NCBI RefSeq assembly: GCF_000314975.1
Contig: NZ_BAEN01000021.1
Span: 1-64,000 of the forward strand
Origin: Aliiglaciecola lipolytica E3
GTDB taxonomy: Bacteria; Pseudomonadota; Gammaproteobacteria; Enterobacterales; Alteromonadaceae
Direction: 5' to 3'
DNA length: 64,000 nt
In this document: one piece after another, positions 34,928 to 44,712 of the stretch
Numbering within the stretch: the stretch's first letter is position 1
How the letters are laid out: each line of letters begins with the position of its first letter
The notes under the pieces: generated by a model
The model's database searches: none
What the model was told of the DNA's origin: nothing
The model's input: the letters and a program-made list of their open reading frames with translations, nothing else
Program-made: the position numbers and the translations under genes

Positions 34928-36472
34928 ATGACTGACATTCAACAAGATGAAAATAAATTAATTGCGGAACGCCGCGCAAAACTGGAGCAAATTCGTACTG
35001 AATGTAGCTCAAATGGTTTTCCGAATTCGTTTAGACGGGAATTCTATAGCCAAGATTTACAAGATGAATTTGGCGAGCATGAAAAAGAAGCATTGGCAGA
35101 CTTAGGTAAAGTAGTCAGTATCGCTGGCCGTATTCTGGCAAAACGTGGTCCTTTTTTATTATTGCAAGACATGACTGGCCGTATTCAATCCTATGCGTCT
35201 AAAGACACCCAAAAAGATATCAAGGCGCGTTACGGTAGCTTAGATATCGGCGATATTATTGGCGTAAAAGGCGTATTGCATAAATCGGGCAAAGGCGATT
35301 TATACGTCAATATGGACGAATATCAGCTATTAACCAAGTCATTGCGCCCGCTGCCTGAAAAATTTCATGGTCTAGCTGATCAAGAAACTAAGTATCGCCA
35401 ACGTTATGTTGATTTGATCACAAACACGCAAACTCGCGAAACCTTTTTGATCCGCAGTAAAATTGTGACCGGCATTCGAAACTTCCTTACCCAAAGAAAT
35501 TTCATGGAAGTAGAAACACCAATGCTACAGGTTATTCCTGGCGGAGCTACGGCTAAACCGTTTGTTACCCATCATAATGCGTTAGACATCGATATGTATT
35601 TGCGTATCGCACCTGAGCTTTATTTGAAGCGATTAGTTGTGGGTGGGTTTGAACGTGTTTTTGAAATAAACCGAAACTTCCGAAACGAAGGTCTATCTAC
35701 GCGCCATAATCCAGAATTTACTATGCTAGAGTTCTATCAAGCGTATGCTGACTATCATGATTTGATGAACTTAACTGAAGATATGTTGCGTACACTTGCC
35801 AAAGATGTGTTGGGGACAACCATCATTAAAAGCACTGAAAAAGATCTTGAAGGCAATGTGGTTAGTGAAGTTGAATATGATTTTGGAAAGCCTTTTGAAC
35901 GTCTGACCATGAATGATGCAGTGTTAAAATATTGGCCTGAAGCAAACGAGGCCGCTATTAAAGATCCAGAAAATCATTTGCCAGAATTAAAAGCTATGGC
36001 CAAACAACTGCATATCAAAGAGCCTGAAGTTGATGGAATTTGGGGCGCGGGTAAATATTTATGTGAAATCTTTGAAGCGACGGCTGAAGAGAAACTCATA
36101 CAACCTACCTTTATTACCGCATACCCTTGGGAAGTGTCTCCATTGGCACGTCGCAACGATGACAATCACTTTGTGACCGATAGATTTGAATTTTTTGTTG
36201 GTGGTAGAGAACTAGCAAATGGATTCTCGGAATTGAATGATTCTGAAGATCAAGCAGCAAGATTTAAAAAACAAGTTGAAGAAAAAGATGCTGGTGATGA
36301 CGAAGCTATGCACTTTGATGAAGATTACATTACAGCGTTAGAATATGGATTACCGCCTACCGCAGGGGAAGGTATCGGAATCGATCGTTTAGTTATGCTA
36401 TTTACTGATAGCCCGACTATTAAAGATGTGATTTTGTTCCCGCACATGCGACCTCAAGCACCGCAGGAATAA
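34928..36472 (+). CDS. lysS: Lysyl-tRNA synthetase, class II
   Basis: A 514-residue class II synthetase. An N-terminal OB anticodon-binding domain ([20 protein letters not shown], about residues 60-80) precedes the catalytic core with motif 1 ([20 protein letters not shown]), motif 2 ([20 protein letters not shown]) and motif 3 ([20 protein letters not shown]). It follows prfB by 42 bases in the usual prfB-lysS order and ends at a hairpin terminator. Confidence 0.97.
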   Translation: MTDIQQDENKLIAERRAKLEQIRTECSSNGFPNSFRREFYSQDLQDEFGEHEKEALADLGKVVSIAGRILAKRGPFLLLQDMTGRIQSYASKDTQKDIKARYGSLDIGDIIGVKGVLHKSGKGDLYVNMDEYQLLTKSLRPLPEKFHGLADQETKYRQRYVDLITNTQTRETFLIRSKIVTGIRNFLTQRNFMEVETPMLQVIPGGATAKPFVTHHNALDIDMYLRIAPELYLKRLVVGGFERVFEINRNFRNEGLSTRHNPEFTMLEFYQAYADYHDLMNLTEDMLRTLAKDVLGTTIIKSTEKDLEGNVVSEVEYDFGKPFERLTMNDAVLKYWPEANEAAIKDPENHLPELKAMAKQLHIKEPEVDGIWGAGKYLCEIFEATAEEKLIQPTFITAYPWEVSPLARRNDDNHFVTDRFEFFVGGRELANGFSELNDSEDQAARFKKQVEEKDAGDDEAMHFDEDYITALEYGLPPTAGEGIGIDRLVMLFTDSPTIKDVILFPHMRPQAPQE

Positions 36473-36489
36473 ATAGATAGCCGAATAGA

Positions 36490-36532
36490 AATAGAGACTT
36501 GTTTAGACTAGAAATGAGTCTCTATTTTTTTT
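36490..36532 (+). terminator. Terminator after lysS
   Basis: A perfect 10-base stem AATAGAGACT/AGTCTCTATT with a 17-base loop is followed by a run of eight T residues. It overlaps the 3' end of the convergent ketopantoate-reductase-like gene. Confidence 0.85.
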
Positions 36533-37389
36533 ATCTGCTGATAAAGGTGTTCATTTAAAGGGGTAGGGATCCCGACTACTTCGCCTTGACTAACTACATA
36601 TCCACTTATATTTTCATTTTCAGTTCTTCGTCTTTTCTGAATATCTTGGTGCATCGAAGAGTAGTTCGATGCGGTTTTTTCAATCACCAACATACAATTT
36701 TCGAACAGTTCTTTTTGCGTTACTGACAATCGCAATTCGGTCATTAAATTGGTTATTTCAAGCGTAATCTCAGTGATTTGCGAACGATACTCTGCCGCAG
36801 CAAGTTCACCATTTTTAATATTATGGAGGGCAGTCAGTGGATTAATTACACAATTTACCGCTAATTTTCGCCACAAGATTTCTAATATGTTTTTGTGCCA
36901 ACTACAAGGTGGAAGCACATTTTCAAACAAACCTTGGTAGTAAATATTATCATCGCTGTCCCTTAGCCATCCTGCTTGAGTAATCCCCATACCTGTCACA
37001 TTTAAGGTATCGGTTTGTGATTTAAACGCACCGTAACTTGTCGTCGCGACTATGACTGGATTGCTGTCTAAATGCTGCAAGATTAAATCGTGATTGACCA
37101 TACCGTTGTGTAGCAGCATCACGGGTACATCAGGGCCTATAAGAGACTTAAATTGTTCGATAGCGGGCATGATTTGATAGGCTTTGAGTGGGAGAATAAA
37201 GATCCCATCATTAATCATTGACTGGCTTGACTGATAGTTTGGCTTAATGACTATATGACTGTTATTCGTTTTACAATTCAGCTTCGAAGGACGTGGTAAA
37301 CGTGCAATTACGCGATAATCAAGATTTGCGTTATCGCACTGAAATGCCAGCAGGTTTCCTATTGCGCCATTACCAACAATAGTAAACAT
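36508..37389 (-). CDS. Ketopantoate reductase-like (PanE/ApbA family)
   Basis: A 293-residue NADP-dependent dehydrogenase with an N-terminal Rossmann motif GNGAIGNLLAFQCDNANL (residues ~6-23), a family lysine region (LWRKLAVNCVINPLTALHN, about 167-185), and the C-terminal helical dimer domain. PanE reduces ketopantoate to pantoate for coenzyme A synthesis, but diverged paralogs act on other substrates. Its ATG overlaps the TAA of the VanZ-like gene (TAATG), so translation is probably coupled. Confidence 0.85.
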   Translation of the reverse strand: MFTIVGNGAIGNLLAFQCDNANLDYRVIARLPRPSKLNCKTNNSHIVIKPNYQSSQSMINDGIFILPLKAYQIMPAIEQFKSLIGPDVPVMLLHNGMVNHDLILQHLDSNPVIVATTSYGAFKSQTDTLNVTGMGITQAGWLRDSDDNIYYQGLFENVLPPCSWHKNILEILWRKLAVNCVINPLTALHNIKNGELAAAEYRSQITEITLEITNLMTELRLSVTQKELFENCMLVIEKTASNYSSMHQDIQKRRRTENENISGYVVSQGEVVGIPTPLNEHLYQQIKKIETHF

Positions 37390-37790
37390 TAACGGGCAGT
37401 CCTAAAAGCTACGTATATTCTTACCCAAAGCTCAATCAACAAGCAGGCCAGACCTATACCAATGCCATCAGCATAGAGATCTTCTAAACTGCCACTACGA
37501 TAGGGTAAAAAGTCCTGGACTATTTCACTCGCAATCGCAAAAAAAACTAAGCACCCTCCAATAAGCCAGTGATTCACACGTAGGCATGTTGCAACTGCAC
37601 AGGTTAAAATAAAAAATACACTTGCATGCTGAATTTTATCGTATCGGGTATCCAGTGGAATGTATTCTACTGGCACTATCATGGCAACTGAGAACGTGAT
37701 TAGAATGGCCAGTGCAATGATGATTGTGAACGGATGGCGAATATATTTGTTGGTATATTTCACGGTAACTTCATTTTTAATCTTGGCCAT
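37389..37790 (-). CDS. VanZ-family membrane protein
   Basis: A small protein of about 133 residues from MAKIKNEV (37790); the open frame begins at 37802. It has four predicted membrane segments (for example TIIIALAILITFSVAMIV, ASVFFILTCAVATCLRV, LIGGCLVFFAIASEIVQDFL, GIGIGLACLLIELWVRI) and the VanZ-like DKIQHASVFF and LPYRSGSLEDLYADGIGI motifs. The function of chromosomal VanZ-like proteins is largely unknown. It overlaps the end of the upstream pseudouridine-synthase gene. Confidence 0.8.
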   Translation of the reverse strand: MAKIKNEVTVKYTNKYIRHPFTIIIALAILITFSVAMIVPVEYIPLDTRYDKIQHASVFFILTCAVATCLRVNHWLIGGCLVFFAIASEIVQDFLPYRSGSLEDLYADGIGIGLACLLIELWVRIYVAFRTAR

Positions 37791-38455
37791 GCTAAATCCC
37801 AAGGAGAGAGTAAAGGGGAGTTATTGACAACGGCAGATGAAAATGTGAAATGCTGTCCAGAACTAGGTAAACAATGAAAACGAAAATGCTGCCCTTGATC
37901 TTCAAACTCTAATCCAAAAGCATGCAAATACGTTCGATCTGATGAAGAACCGCCATAGCTTGCATCACCAAGTATTGGGCTACCAAGACTCTTTAACATC
38001 ACTCTGATTTGATGGGTTTTTCCAGTATAAGGCTTAATTGCAAACAAACGCACATTATCGCCAATACTAGCGCTAAAAAACTGGCCAATAGCCGGTTGTT
38101 CAGTCGTCGGTTTCAATGCCCATTTTCCATCGCGAATTTTGTGCATATCTCCCACAACCGCGCCTTGTTTTTTCTTTGGTTTTTTATCGCTGATGGCGAA
38201 GTAATATTTTTGTATTCTACGCTCAGCGAAGTACTGACTTAACCGTGCAGCGGCATCCGCGTTTTTGGCTAGCATGAGTAAACCAGAAGTGACTTTGTCG
38301 AGCCGATGGACCAACCAGAGTTTATCAAGTTGTAATTGGCGTAACAGCAACGGCAAAATGCCTGCTTGCAATTGTTCGTTTTGAACGGCAATTCCTTCAG
38401 GTTTATTAACAATGACCAAGTCGTCATTTTCGAAAACAATAGGAACTACATTCAT
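37760..38455 (-). CDS. RluA-family pseudouridine synthase
   Basis: A 231-residue RNA-modifying enzyme. The catalytic aspartate lies in VHRLDKVTSGLLMLAKN (about residues 49-65), followed by the family blocks KPYTGKTHQIRVMLKSLGSPILGD and LHAFGLEF (from ~160). It lacks the N-terminal S4 domain found in RluC/RluD, so it is like TruC or RluA in layout. The target position in tRNA or rRNA cannot be told. Its 3' end overlaps the VanZ-like gene start by about 30 bases. Confidence 0.9.
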   Translation of the reverse strand: MNVVPIVFENDDLVIVNKPEGIAVQNEQLQAGILPLLLRQLQLDKLWLVHRLDKVTSGLLMLAKNADAAARLSQYFAERRIQKYYFAISDKKPKKKQGAVVGDMHKIRDGKWALKPTTEQPAIGQFFSASIGDNVRLFAIKPYTGKTHQIRVMLKSLGSPILGDASYGGSSSDRTYLHAFGLEFEDQGQHFRFHCLPSSGQHFTFSSAVVNNSPLLSPWDLAWPRLKMKLP

Positions 38456-38475
38456 GTTTATTGACCGTAAAGAAA

Positions 38476-39033
38476 TTAAGCGTGTTTATTAATGATATTT
38501 AACGCTTCGGCATAATCTAAGTCATTAATTGCTACACTTAGTTCCTGTTTTTGCAGGTCCGTAATATTGCAGTCATGAATAAGACTTTCTAGCTTGCTTG
38601 CAGTTATAAATTCATTGTTTTCCAGCATTGCAATTAGCTGTTTTTGACTTTCATTTTCAGCAGCATTTGATGCTGTGGGTTGTGCATTGTCTTCAGACGC
38701 TAAAAAATTAATTTTAATTAAAGTAGCGTTTAATTGTGCGATAAAATGATCTTCTTCCATTGAAAGGCTACTTTGGTTAATCACGGCGGTTTCTAAATCC
38801 TTTGCCGCAAAATGCAAGGCATTAAGTCCTAAATTACCCGTTACCCCTTTTACCGTGTGAATGACTTCTTTATAAGATTTAAAGTCACTATTTTCAGTAT
38901 ATTCGGTAAGTTGTTTAGCTAGATCTTTGTATTGATCATTAAATTTAACTAACAGTTTGATTAGCAGCGATTTGTTACCACTGAGTTGTGACATTGCAAA
39001 ATCTAAGTCAATTATTTGTTCGCGTTTATCCAT
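38476..39033 (-). CDS. Hpt-domain phosphotransfer protein
   Basis: A 185-residue soluble protein with an Hpt four-helix domain in residues ~1-115. The phosphorylated histidine is His59 in the motif IHTVKGVTGNLGL. A short helical C-terminal tail (residues ~125-185) is unassigned. It would relay phosphate between response regulators of a two-component pathway, but no kinase or regulator gene lies nearby. It is separated by 20 bases from the RluA-family gene downstream. Confidence 0.85.
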   Translation of the reverse strand: MDKREQIIDLDFAMSQLSGNKSLLIKLLVKFNDQYKDLAKQLTEYTENSDFKSYKEVIHTVKGVTGNLGLNALHFAAKDLETAVINQSSLSMEEDHFIAQLNATLIKINFLASEDNAQPTASNAAENESQKQLIAMLENNEFITASKLESLIHDCNITDLQKQELSVAINDLDYAEALNIINKHA

Positions 39034-39151
39034 TTTTCACTCTTCACACACATTTTCTAACAACATATTACTTTATTTGTATCATCAAGGTAGACTAAAT
39101 ACACATAGTTAAACAAAAAATCACGAATAGAAATTAAAATAAGGCAGTAAT

Positions 39152-42016
39152 GTGAAGAAAATCGTTTTGGTACTGGGGAGTGTCACCGCACTTCTTTTGG
39201 GGTGTTCTACAGACAATCAGCCAAGTCAACCAAATATAGTTGAAAACTTGCCGGTAGGGGTCAAGCTGGTTGAGCAACACTCAGGTTTAGGCGAAGGCAA
39301 GGTTTCTATTCCTTACAGTAAATACCAATTGAGTAATGGTCTGACTGTCATTTTACATGAAGATAAAAGTGATCCTTTGGTTCATGTGGATGTGACATAT
39401 CATGTTGGTTCTGCCAGAGAAGAAATTGGAAAATCAGGCTTTGCTCATTTTTTTGAGCATATGATGTTCCAAGGCTCAAAAAACGTTGCTGATGATGAAC
39501 ATTTTAAGATCATTACCGAGGCAGGTGGTGATATGAATGGCACAACCAATAGTGACAGAACCAATTATTACGAGACAGTGCCTGCCAATCAATTAGAAAA
39601 AGTGCTTTGGCTTGAAGCCGATCGTATGGGATTCATGTTAGACACGGTGACCCAAGAAAAATTTGAAATCCAACGTGAGACGGTAAAAAACGAACGCGGA
39701 CAAAGTTACGATAATCAACCTTATGGTCTAAGAACAGAACGTAATGGCGAAACCTTATATCCGCCGGGTCATCCTTATTCTTGGTCAACGATTGGTTATG
39801 TTGAAGATCTCGACCGCGTAACCGTTGAAGATTTAAAAGCATTTTTTAAACGCTGGTATGGTCCTAACAATGCAGTATTAACGATTGGTGGCGATATAAA
39901 CAAACAACAAACGTTGGCATGGGTGCAGAAGTATTTTGGTAGTATTCCCGCCGGACCTGAAGTTGACCCTGCACCAAAAGTGCCGGTGACTTTAGAAAGT
40001 GATAGATATGTCACAATTGAAGATCAGGTTTATTTACCGCTTATCCAATTAACGTTCCCCACTGTTTATGTGCGTCACCCAGATGAAGCCCCTTTAGATG
40101 TGCTGTCTGACATTTTAGGTGGTGGTAAAACGTCTTTATTTTATAAAAACCTAGTAAAAGATAATCATGCAGTACAAGCTGTTGTTTCACATCCGTGTCG
40201 AGAGCTCTCCTGCGAATTTCAATTGATCGCATTGGCCAACCCAGCAAAGTCAACGAAATTAGCCGAGTTGCAACAACGTATTGAAGAGTCATTATTAGAA
40301 TTCGAAAGCCGCGGTGTAAATGCTGATGATTTGGCAAGAACGAAAGCGGGAATAGAATCCTCTACCATCTTTGGCTTGCAAAGTGTGTCTGGCAAAGTGT
40401 CGACTTTAGCGGCTAATGAAACGTTCGATGGTCAGCCGGACATGGTTGACTACGATTTACAACGATACGGCAACGTTACTGCTGAAGACGTAATGCGAGT
40501 GTATCGCAAATATATCAAAGACAAAGCTAAAGTGGTGTTGAGTATTGTGCCAGTAGGTCAAGCTTCATTAGCTGCAAAATCGCAAAACTTTGAATTACCA
40601 GAGCGCAAAATTGTGACTGATACCGTACATGAAAAGGTATTGGCTCCCGAGATAACAGATAATTTTGATCGTTCAAAGATGCCAAAGGCTGGCCCAAACC
40701 CAAATGTTAAGGTGCCAGAGTATACCCGCACCGAGTTCGATAATGGTATCAATATGCTGACGCATAGCACTGATGAAACGCCTACAGTGACCTTGTTATT
40801 GAGCTTAGAAGGCGGTCCTCTTTTGGATCCGATTGAAAAGGCGGGTTTAGCTAGTTTTACTGCTCAGATGATGAATGAGTCGACGTTGCAAATGTCGAAC
40901 GAACAAGTGGCAAATCAACTGGCGTTATTAGGTAGCGAAATTAGTTTTGGTGCCAGCGGACGTTATACACAGATTCGGGTCAATGCATTGGTACACAATT
41001 TAGAAAAAACGTTATCACTGCTTGAAATGAAACTATTCGAACCGGCATTTCTGCAAGAAGATTTTGATCGAATAAAGCAAAATTTAGCGCAACAATTGCA
41101 GCAACAGTTGAAAAACCCTTCGGTTTTAGCTGCTCGGGCCACAGACATATTGATGTATGGTGAAAACAACCGATTAAGCTTGCCTGACTCTGGTAATTTA
41201 GCCACGTTGAACAATATTCAGTTAGAGGATGTAAAATCATTTTACAAAAAGTACTACACACCAACAAAAGCAAACCTAGTTATTGTTGGCGATATTGAGC
41301 AAAATCAGCTGAAAAAAGATATTCAATTCTTAACTAAATGGCGCGGAAACGACTATCAAATACCAGCCTATAAACCGTTTCCTGAATACTCCGAAGGGAA
41401 ACTTTATTTAGTCGACAAACCTGATTCTGCACAATCAGTTGTGCGCGTTGTCGAGCGTGCGCTTCCCTATGATGCCACTGGCAAGCATTTTAAAAGTAAA
41501 TTGATGAATTACCCATTAGGTGGCATGTTCAATAGTCGAATTAATCTTAATTTACGCGAAGACAAAGGGTATACTTATGGCGCATCTAGTCAGTTTATTG
41601 GCGGCAAAACCTTAGGACGTTTTCAAGCTTCAGCAGACGTTAAACAAGCCAATACCGGTGATAGTATCGCTGAGATACTTAACGAGATTAAAACGTTTAG
41701 TGAGCACGGAATGAGCGAAAGTGAATTAGCGTCGATGCGCAGTGCTTATAGTCAATCGGAAGCGCTTAGTTATGAAACACCGTCTAGCAAAGCCAATTTT
41801 CTGAATCACTTACTTGCATATGGTTTAGAGCGCGAATATCGCGATCGGCAAGGTGAAATTATAGAAAATGTTACATTGGCTGAATTAAATGAAATTGCTC
41901 GTGATTTACTTGAAATAAAGCACATGCAAGTTATTGTAGTGGCTGATGCGCAGAAGGTTAAACCACAGTTAAGCGAATTGGGACGCGAGATAGTTGAAAT
42001 ACAAGTGCCTCAATAG
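39152..42016 (+). CDS. M16 (insulinase-family) zinc metallopeptidase lipoprotein
   Basis: A 954-residue protein with a lipoprotein signal (lipobox LLLGCS, cysteine about residue 19). Two tandem M16 halves are present. The N-terminal half has the inverted zinc motif HFFEH (His99, Glu102, His103) and ERGQSYDNQPYG; the C-terminal half (from about 530) is the inactive partner. The start is GTG at 39152; the ATG two bases earlier is out of frame and stops at once. It probably degrades peptides in the periplasm or at the outer membrane. Confidence 0.92.
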   Translation: MKKIVLVLGSVTALLLGCSTDNQPSQPNIVENLPVGVKLVEQHSGLGEGKVSIPYSKYQLSNGLTVILHEDKSDPLVHVDVTYHVGSAREEIGKSGFAHFFEHMMFQGSKNVADDEHFKIITEAGGDMNGTTNSDRTNYYETVPANQLEKVLWLEADRMGFMLDTVTQEKFEIQRETVKNERGQSYDNQPYGLRTERNGETLYPPGHPYSWSTIGYVEDLDRVTVEDLKAFFKRWYGPNNAVLTIGGDINKQQTLAWVQKYFGSIPAGPEVDPAPKVPVTLESDRYVTIEDQVYLPLIQLTFPTVYVRHPDEAPLDVLSDILGGGKTSLFYKNLVKDNHAVQAVVSHPCRELSCEFQLIALANPAKSTKLAELQQRIEESLLEFESRGVNADDLARTKAGIESSTIFGLQSVSGKVSTLAANETFDGQPDMVDYDLQRYGNVTAEDVMRVYRKYIKDKAKVVLSIVPVGQASLAAKSQNFELPERKIVTDTVHEKVLAPEITDNFDRSKMPKAGPNPNVKVPEYTRTEFDNGINMLTHSTDETPTVTLLLSLEGGPLLDPIEKAGLASFTAQMMNESTLQMSNEQVANQLALLGSEISFGASGRYTQIRVNALVHNLEKTLSLLEMKLFEPAFLQEDFDRIKQNLAQQLQQQLKNPSVLAARATDILMYGENNRLSLPDSGNLATLNNIQLEDVKSFYKKYYTPTKANLVIVGDIEQNQLKKDIQFLTKWRGNDYQIPAYKPFPEYSEGKLYLVDKPDSAQSVVRVVERALPYDATGKHFKSKLMNYPLGGMFNSRINLNLREDKGYTYGASSQFIGGKTLGRFQASADVKQANTGDSIAEILNEIKTFSEHGMSESELASMRSAYSQSEALSYETPSSKANFLNHLLAYGLEREYRDRQGEIIENVTLAELNEIARDLLEIKHMQVIVVADAQKVKPQLSELGREIVEIQVPQ

Positions 42017-42051
42017 CTAAAGATTGTATTTACAGCTTAATAGAAACAGGA

Positions 42052-42113
42052 GGGGAAAAATGTGTCGAATAGAGAGCCAGCATTTTTTGCTTGAAAATCT
42101 GATATTTTTCCCC
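42052..42113. repeat. Inverted repeat upstream of gshA
   Basis: GGGGAAAAAT at 42052-42061 pairs perfectly with ATTTTTCCCC at 42104-42113, with 42 bases between. It lies in the leader between the M16 peptidase gene and gshA, and ends 35 bases before the gshA start. It could act as an mRNA structure or a terminator for the peptidase transcript. Confidence 0.5.
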
Positions 42114-42148
42114 ACTTTAAGAATTCAGTTCTTCATTAGGAATATATT

Positions 42149-43753
42149 TTGACATCCAGTTTATCGTCTTTTGCAGATCGTTTAGCCGTTCTGCAACGCT
42201 CCGAAGTGCGTGCAACTTTGCCCCAAATTAAACATGGTGTCGAACGTGAGACCCTTAGGATTAATGCAGATGGTGGCTTGGCGCAAACTCCACACAATGG
42301 TGCATTAGGGTCTGCATTAACCCATGATTTCATTACAACTGATTTTTCTGAGTCGCTGCTAGAATTTATTACGCCACCAGAATCCGACCCTAATGTCACT
42401 TTAGAGCAACTCATGGATGTGCATAAGTTTGTGATTGAAAACATTGGAGAAGAGCGGTTGTGGCCCATGAGCATGCCCTGTTTTATCAATGGGGAAGACA
42501 ATATTCCGATTGCAAATTATGGTAGCTCTAATGTGGCAAAGATGAAGAGTCTTTATCGCGTTGGATTGAAAAATCGCTATGGAAGTATGATGCAGGCTAT
42601 CGCTGGCGTGCATTTTAACTTTTCATTCCCCGAAGCTTTTTGGCAACAATGGTTGTCCAACATGGAAGGTAAAAAAGCGGATAAGCACAGTATTTCAGAC
42701 GCTTACTTTGCCATGATTAGAAATTATCGACGTTTTTGTTGGTTAATTCCCTATTTATTTGGTGCATCGCCGGCAATTTGTGGTTCTTTTATTAAGGATA
42801 AAAAAACAACCTTACCATTTGAGCGTTTAGGTAAAGGAACATTGTATTTGCCGTATGCGACGTCATTGCGAATGAGTGATCTCGGTTATACCAACTCAGA
42901 ACAAGCGGGCTTGAATATCTGTTACAACCAAATGGATAGTTACATTTCATCGGTGCGAAAAGCGATAAATACACCTTCAGAAAAATATCAACAATTTGAA
43001 AATCAAGCGGGTGAAGCATATCGCCAGCTCAATAGTAATGTGCTGCAAATTGAAAACGAATTGTATTCACCGATCCGACCTAAACAACCTACGTTACCTT
43101 TAGAAAAGCCTACCGATGCATTGGCTAAGCGTGGTGTTAATTACATTGAAGTACGCGCATTGGACGTAAATCCGTTTAGTAAAATTGGGATTAAAAAAGA
43201 GCAATTCTATTTCCTTGATGTGTTTTTGACTTATTGTTTGGTCGCACCAAGTGAAAACATGTCACAACAACAATATGCTGAAACGGAATCAAATCTTAAA
43301 GCTGTCGTGGTTAAAGGCAGAGATCCCGAATTAACCTTGCGGAACGATTCTGAAGTGACAACTATTCAGCAATGGTCGAAAAGCTTGTTTTCAGAAATGG
43401 CAGAAGTTGCTGCGGTGTTGGATGAAGCTAATGATTGCACACTTTATTCACAAGCTCTTGAGCAGCAAAAACGAAAAGTTGAAGATTCATCTTTAACTCC
43501 TTCGGCTAAACTACTAGAAATGTTGCTTACTGAAAATAAAGATAATGGTTTATTTGGAGTTGAGTTAGCTGAAAAATATCGAAATGAACTAATTTCAGCA
43601 GATTATAAACATTACTCTAAGGAATTATTTGAGCAACTAGCGAAAGAGTCTATTGAAAAACAACAATTGAAAGAGCAGGAAGATAGTTTGTCATTTGAAG
43701 ATTTTCTAGCCGATTATTTTGCTGCCCCCCAAAGTAACTATTTAATTAAATAA
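42149..43753 (+). CDS. gshA: Glutamate-cysteine ligase
   Basis: A 534-residue enzyme catalysing the first step of glutathione synthesis, ATP-dependent joining of glutamate and cysteine. The family blocks GVERETLRINADGGLAQTPH (from about residue 30), DFSESLLEFITPP, AGVHFNFSFP and NYIEVRALDVNPFSKIGI are all present. The start is TTG at 42149 with TTAGGAA upstream; E. coli gshA also starts with TTG. Length is close to the enteric 518. Confidence 0.95.
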   Translation: MTSSLSSFADRLAVLQRSEVRATLPQIKHGVERETLRINADGGLAQTPHNGALGSALTHDFITTDFSESLLEFITPPESDPNVTLEQLMDVHKFVIENIGEERLWPMSMPCFINGEDNIPIANYGSSNVAKMKSLYRVGLKNRYGSMMQAIAGVHFNFSFPEAFWQQWLSNMEGKKADKHSISDAYFAMIRNYRRFCWLIPYLFGASPAICGSFIKDKKTTLPFERLGKGTLYLPYATSLRMSDLGYTNSEQAGLNICYNQMDSYISSVRKAINTPSEKYQQFENQAGEAYRQLNSNVLQIENELYSPIRPKQPTLPLEKPTDALAKRGVNYIEVRALDVNPFSKIGIKKEQFYFLDVFLTYCLVAPSENMSQQQYAETESNLKAVVVKGRDPELTLRNDSEVTTIQQWSKSLFSEMAEVAAVLDEANDCTLYSQALEQQKRKVEDSSLTPSAKLLEMLLTENKDNGLFGVELAEKYRNELISADYKHYSKELFEQLAKESIEKQQLKEQEDSLSFEDFLADYFAAPQSNYLIK

Positions 43754-43892
43754 CTAGGTCGTGTTTATCTTTGATGTAGATTTTAAACGAAGAACCATTA
43801 TGCTCGCAAATTTGCGCCGTGATTGGAATGCATCTGAAATGATTGATTTTCACATAACAAAGGTAAGCACTATCCTAAGTAGCAGACAAAAA

Positions 43893-43917
43893 AATGCCTG
43901 ACTCAAGGTCAGGCATT
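43893..43917 (-). terminator. Hairpin between gshA and the SLT lipoprotein gene
   Basis: A perfect 10-base stem AATGCCTGAC/GTCAGGCATT with a 5-base loop is preceded on the plus strand by an A tract. Read on the minus strand this becomes a stem followed by T residues, so it would terminate leftward transcripts. On the plus strand it is only a hairpin after gshA. Confidence 0.6.
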
Positions 43918-43978
43918 AAACTACTACCAGGGAAAACACACATAAAATTAAACACACACAGGTATAGAGTCAGACGTA

Positions 43979-44620
43979 ATGAGAAAGTTCACAATAAAAT
44001 CTAGTTTTTTTATAAAAACTTTTTTACTAACGCATCTATCCGTATTTTTAGTGGGGTGTAGCACTACGCCTCCCAAAAATATTAGTAATATTTGTAATAT
44101 CTTTGAAGAAAAATCAGATTGGTATGACGCCGCAAAGGATATGAATGAAAAGTGGGGAGTACCCATTCATGTGCCAATGGCGATGATGTATCAGGAAAGT
44201 TCATTTCGTCACGATGCGTTACCGCCCAGAGATTACGTCTTTTTCGGGTTAATACCTTGGGGACGAATAAGTAGCGCATACGGCTATTCCCAAGCGAAAA
44301 CGCCTACTTGGGCCGACTACATAAGAGAAACTAAAAATAGCGGTGCAGACCGCGACGACTTTGATGACGCAATTGATTTTATGGGGTGGTTTATTTCCAA
44401 GACCTATCAGGTTAACGGCATTTCAAAATGGGATGCGTACGCCCAATACCTGAATTATCACGAAGGCTGGGGGGGATACAAACGCAGAACCTACAATAAA
44501 AAAGCATGGTTGATAAAAGTATCCAAAAAAGTCAATGCTCGCTCATTGCGCTATGCCACCCAGCTGAAATCCTGTGAAGAAGAGTTAAATAAAAGTTGGT
44601 TTTGGAAGTTGTTTGATTAA
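43979..44620 (+). CDS. SLT-like lipoprotein, putative transglycosylase
   Basis: A 213-residue exported lipoprotein (lipobox FLVGCS, cysteine about residue 27). The central part has the transglycosylase-like motif PMAMMYQESSFRHDA, with a candidate catalytic glutamate near residue 71, then SAYGYSQAKTPTWADY and YAQYLNYHEGWGGY. It is a divergent member of the SLT/lysozyme-like superfamily. It likely acts on peptidoglycan at the outer membrane. Its gene is flanked by hairpins and has no obvious operon partner. Confidence 0.7.
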   Translation: MRKFTIKSSFFIKTFLLTHLSVFLVGCSTTPPKNISNICNIFEEKSDWYDAAKDMNEKWGVPIHVPMAMMYQESSFRHDALPPRDYVFFGLIPWGRISSAYGYSQAKTPTWADYIRETKNSGADRDDFDDAIDFMGWFISKTYQVNGISKWDAYAQYLNYHEGWGGYKRRTYNKKAWLIKVSKKVNARSLRYATQLKSCEEELNKSWFWKLFD

Positions 44621-44712
44621 TCTCCCAACACATCACAACTTAACCCTTTAGCTACGCTCAGGCCTTCAAATCCAAGTGCGTCAAATACCCTTTTAAATTT
44701 TGTCTTGCTAAC

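Noticed and set aside
43800-43905. 33-codon frame MLANLRRDW after gshA
   Set aside because: No ribosome site and it runs into the hairpin; not supported as a gene.
44620-44712. Open frame continuing past the stop of the dehydrogenase-like gene
   Set aside because: On the minus strand 31 more codons follow the TAA in frame, but they do not match the missing dehydrogenase half, so read-through or a recent stop is not supported.
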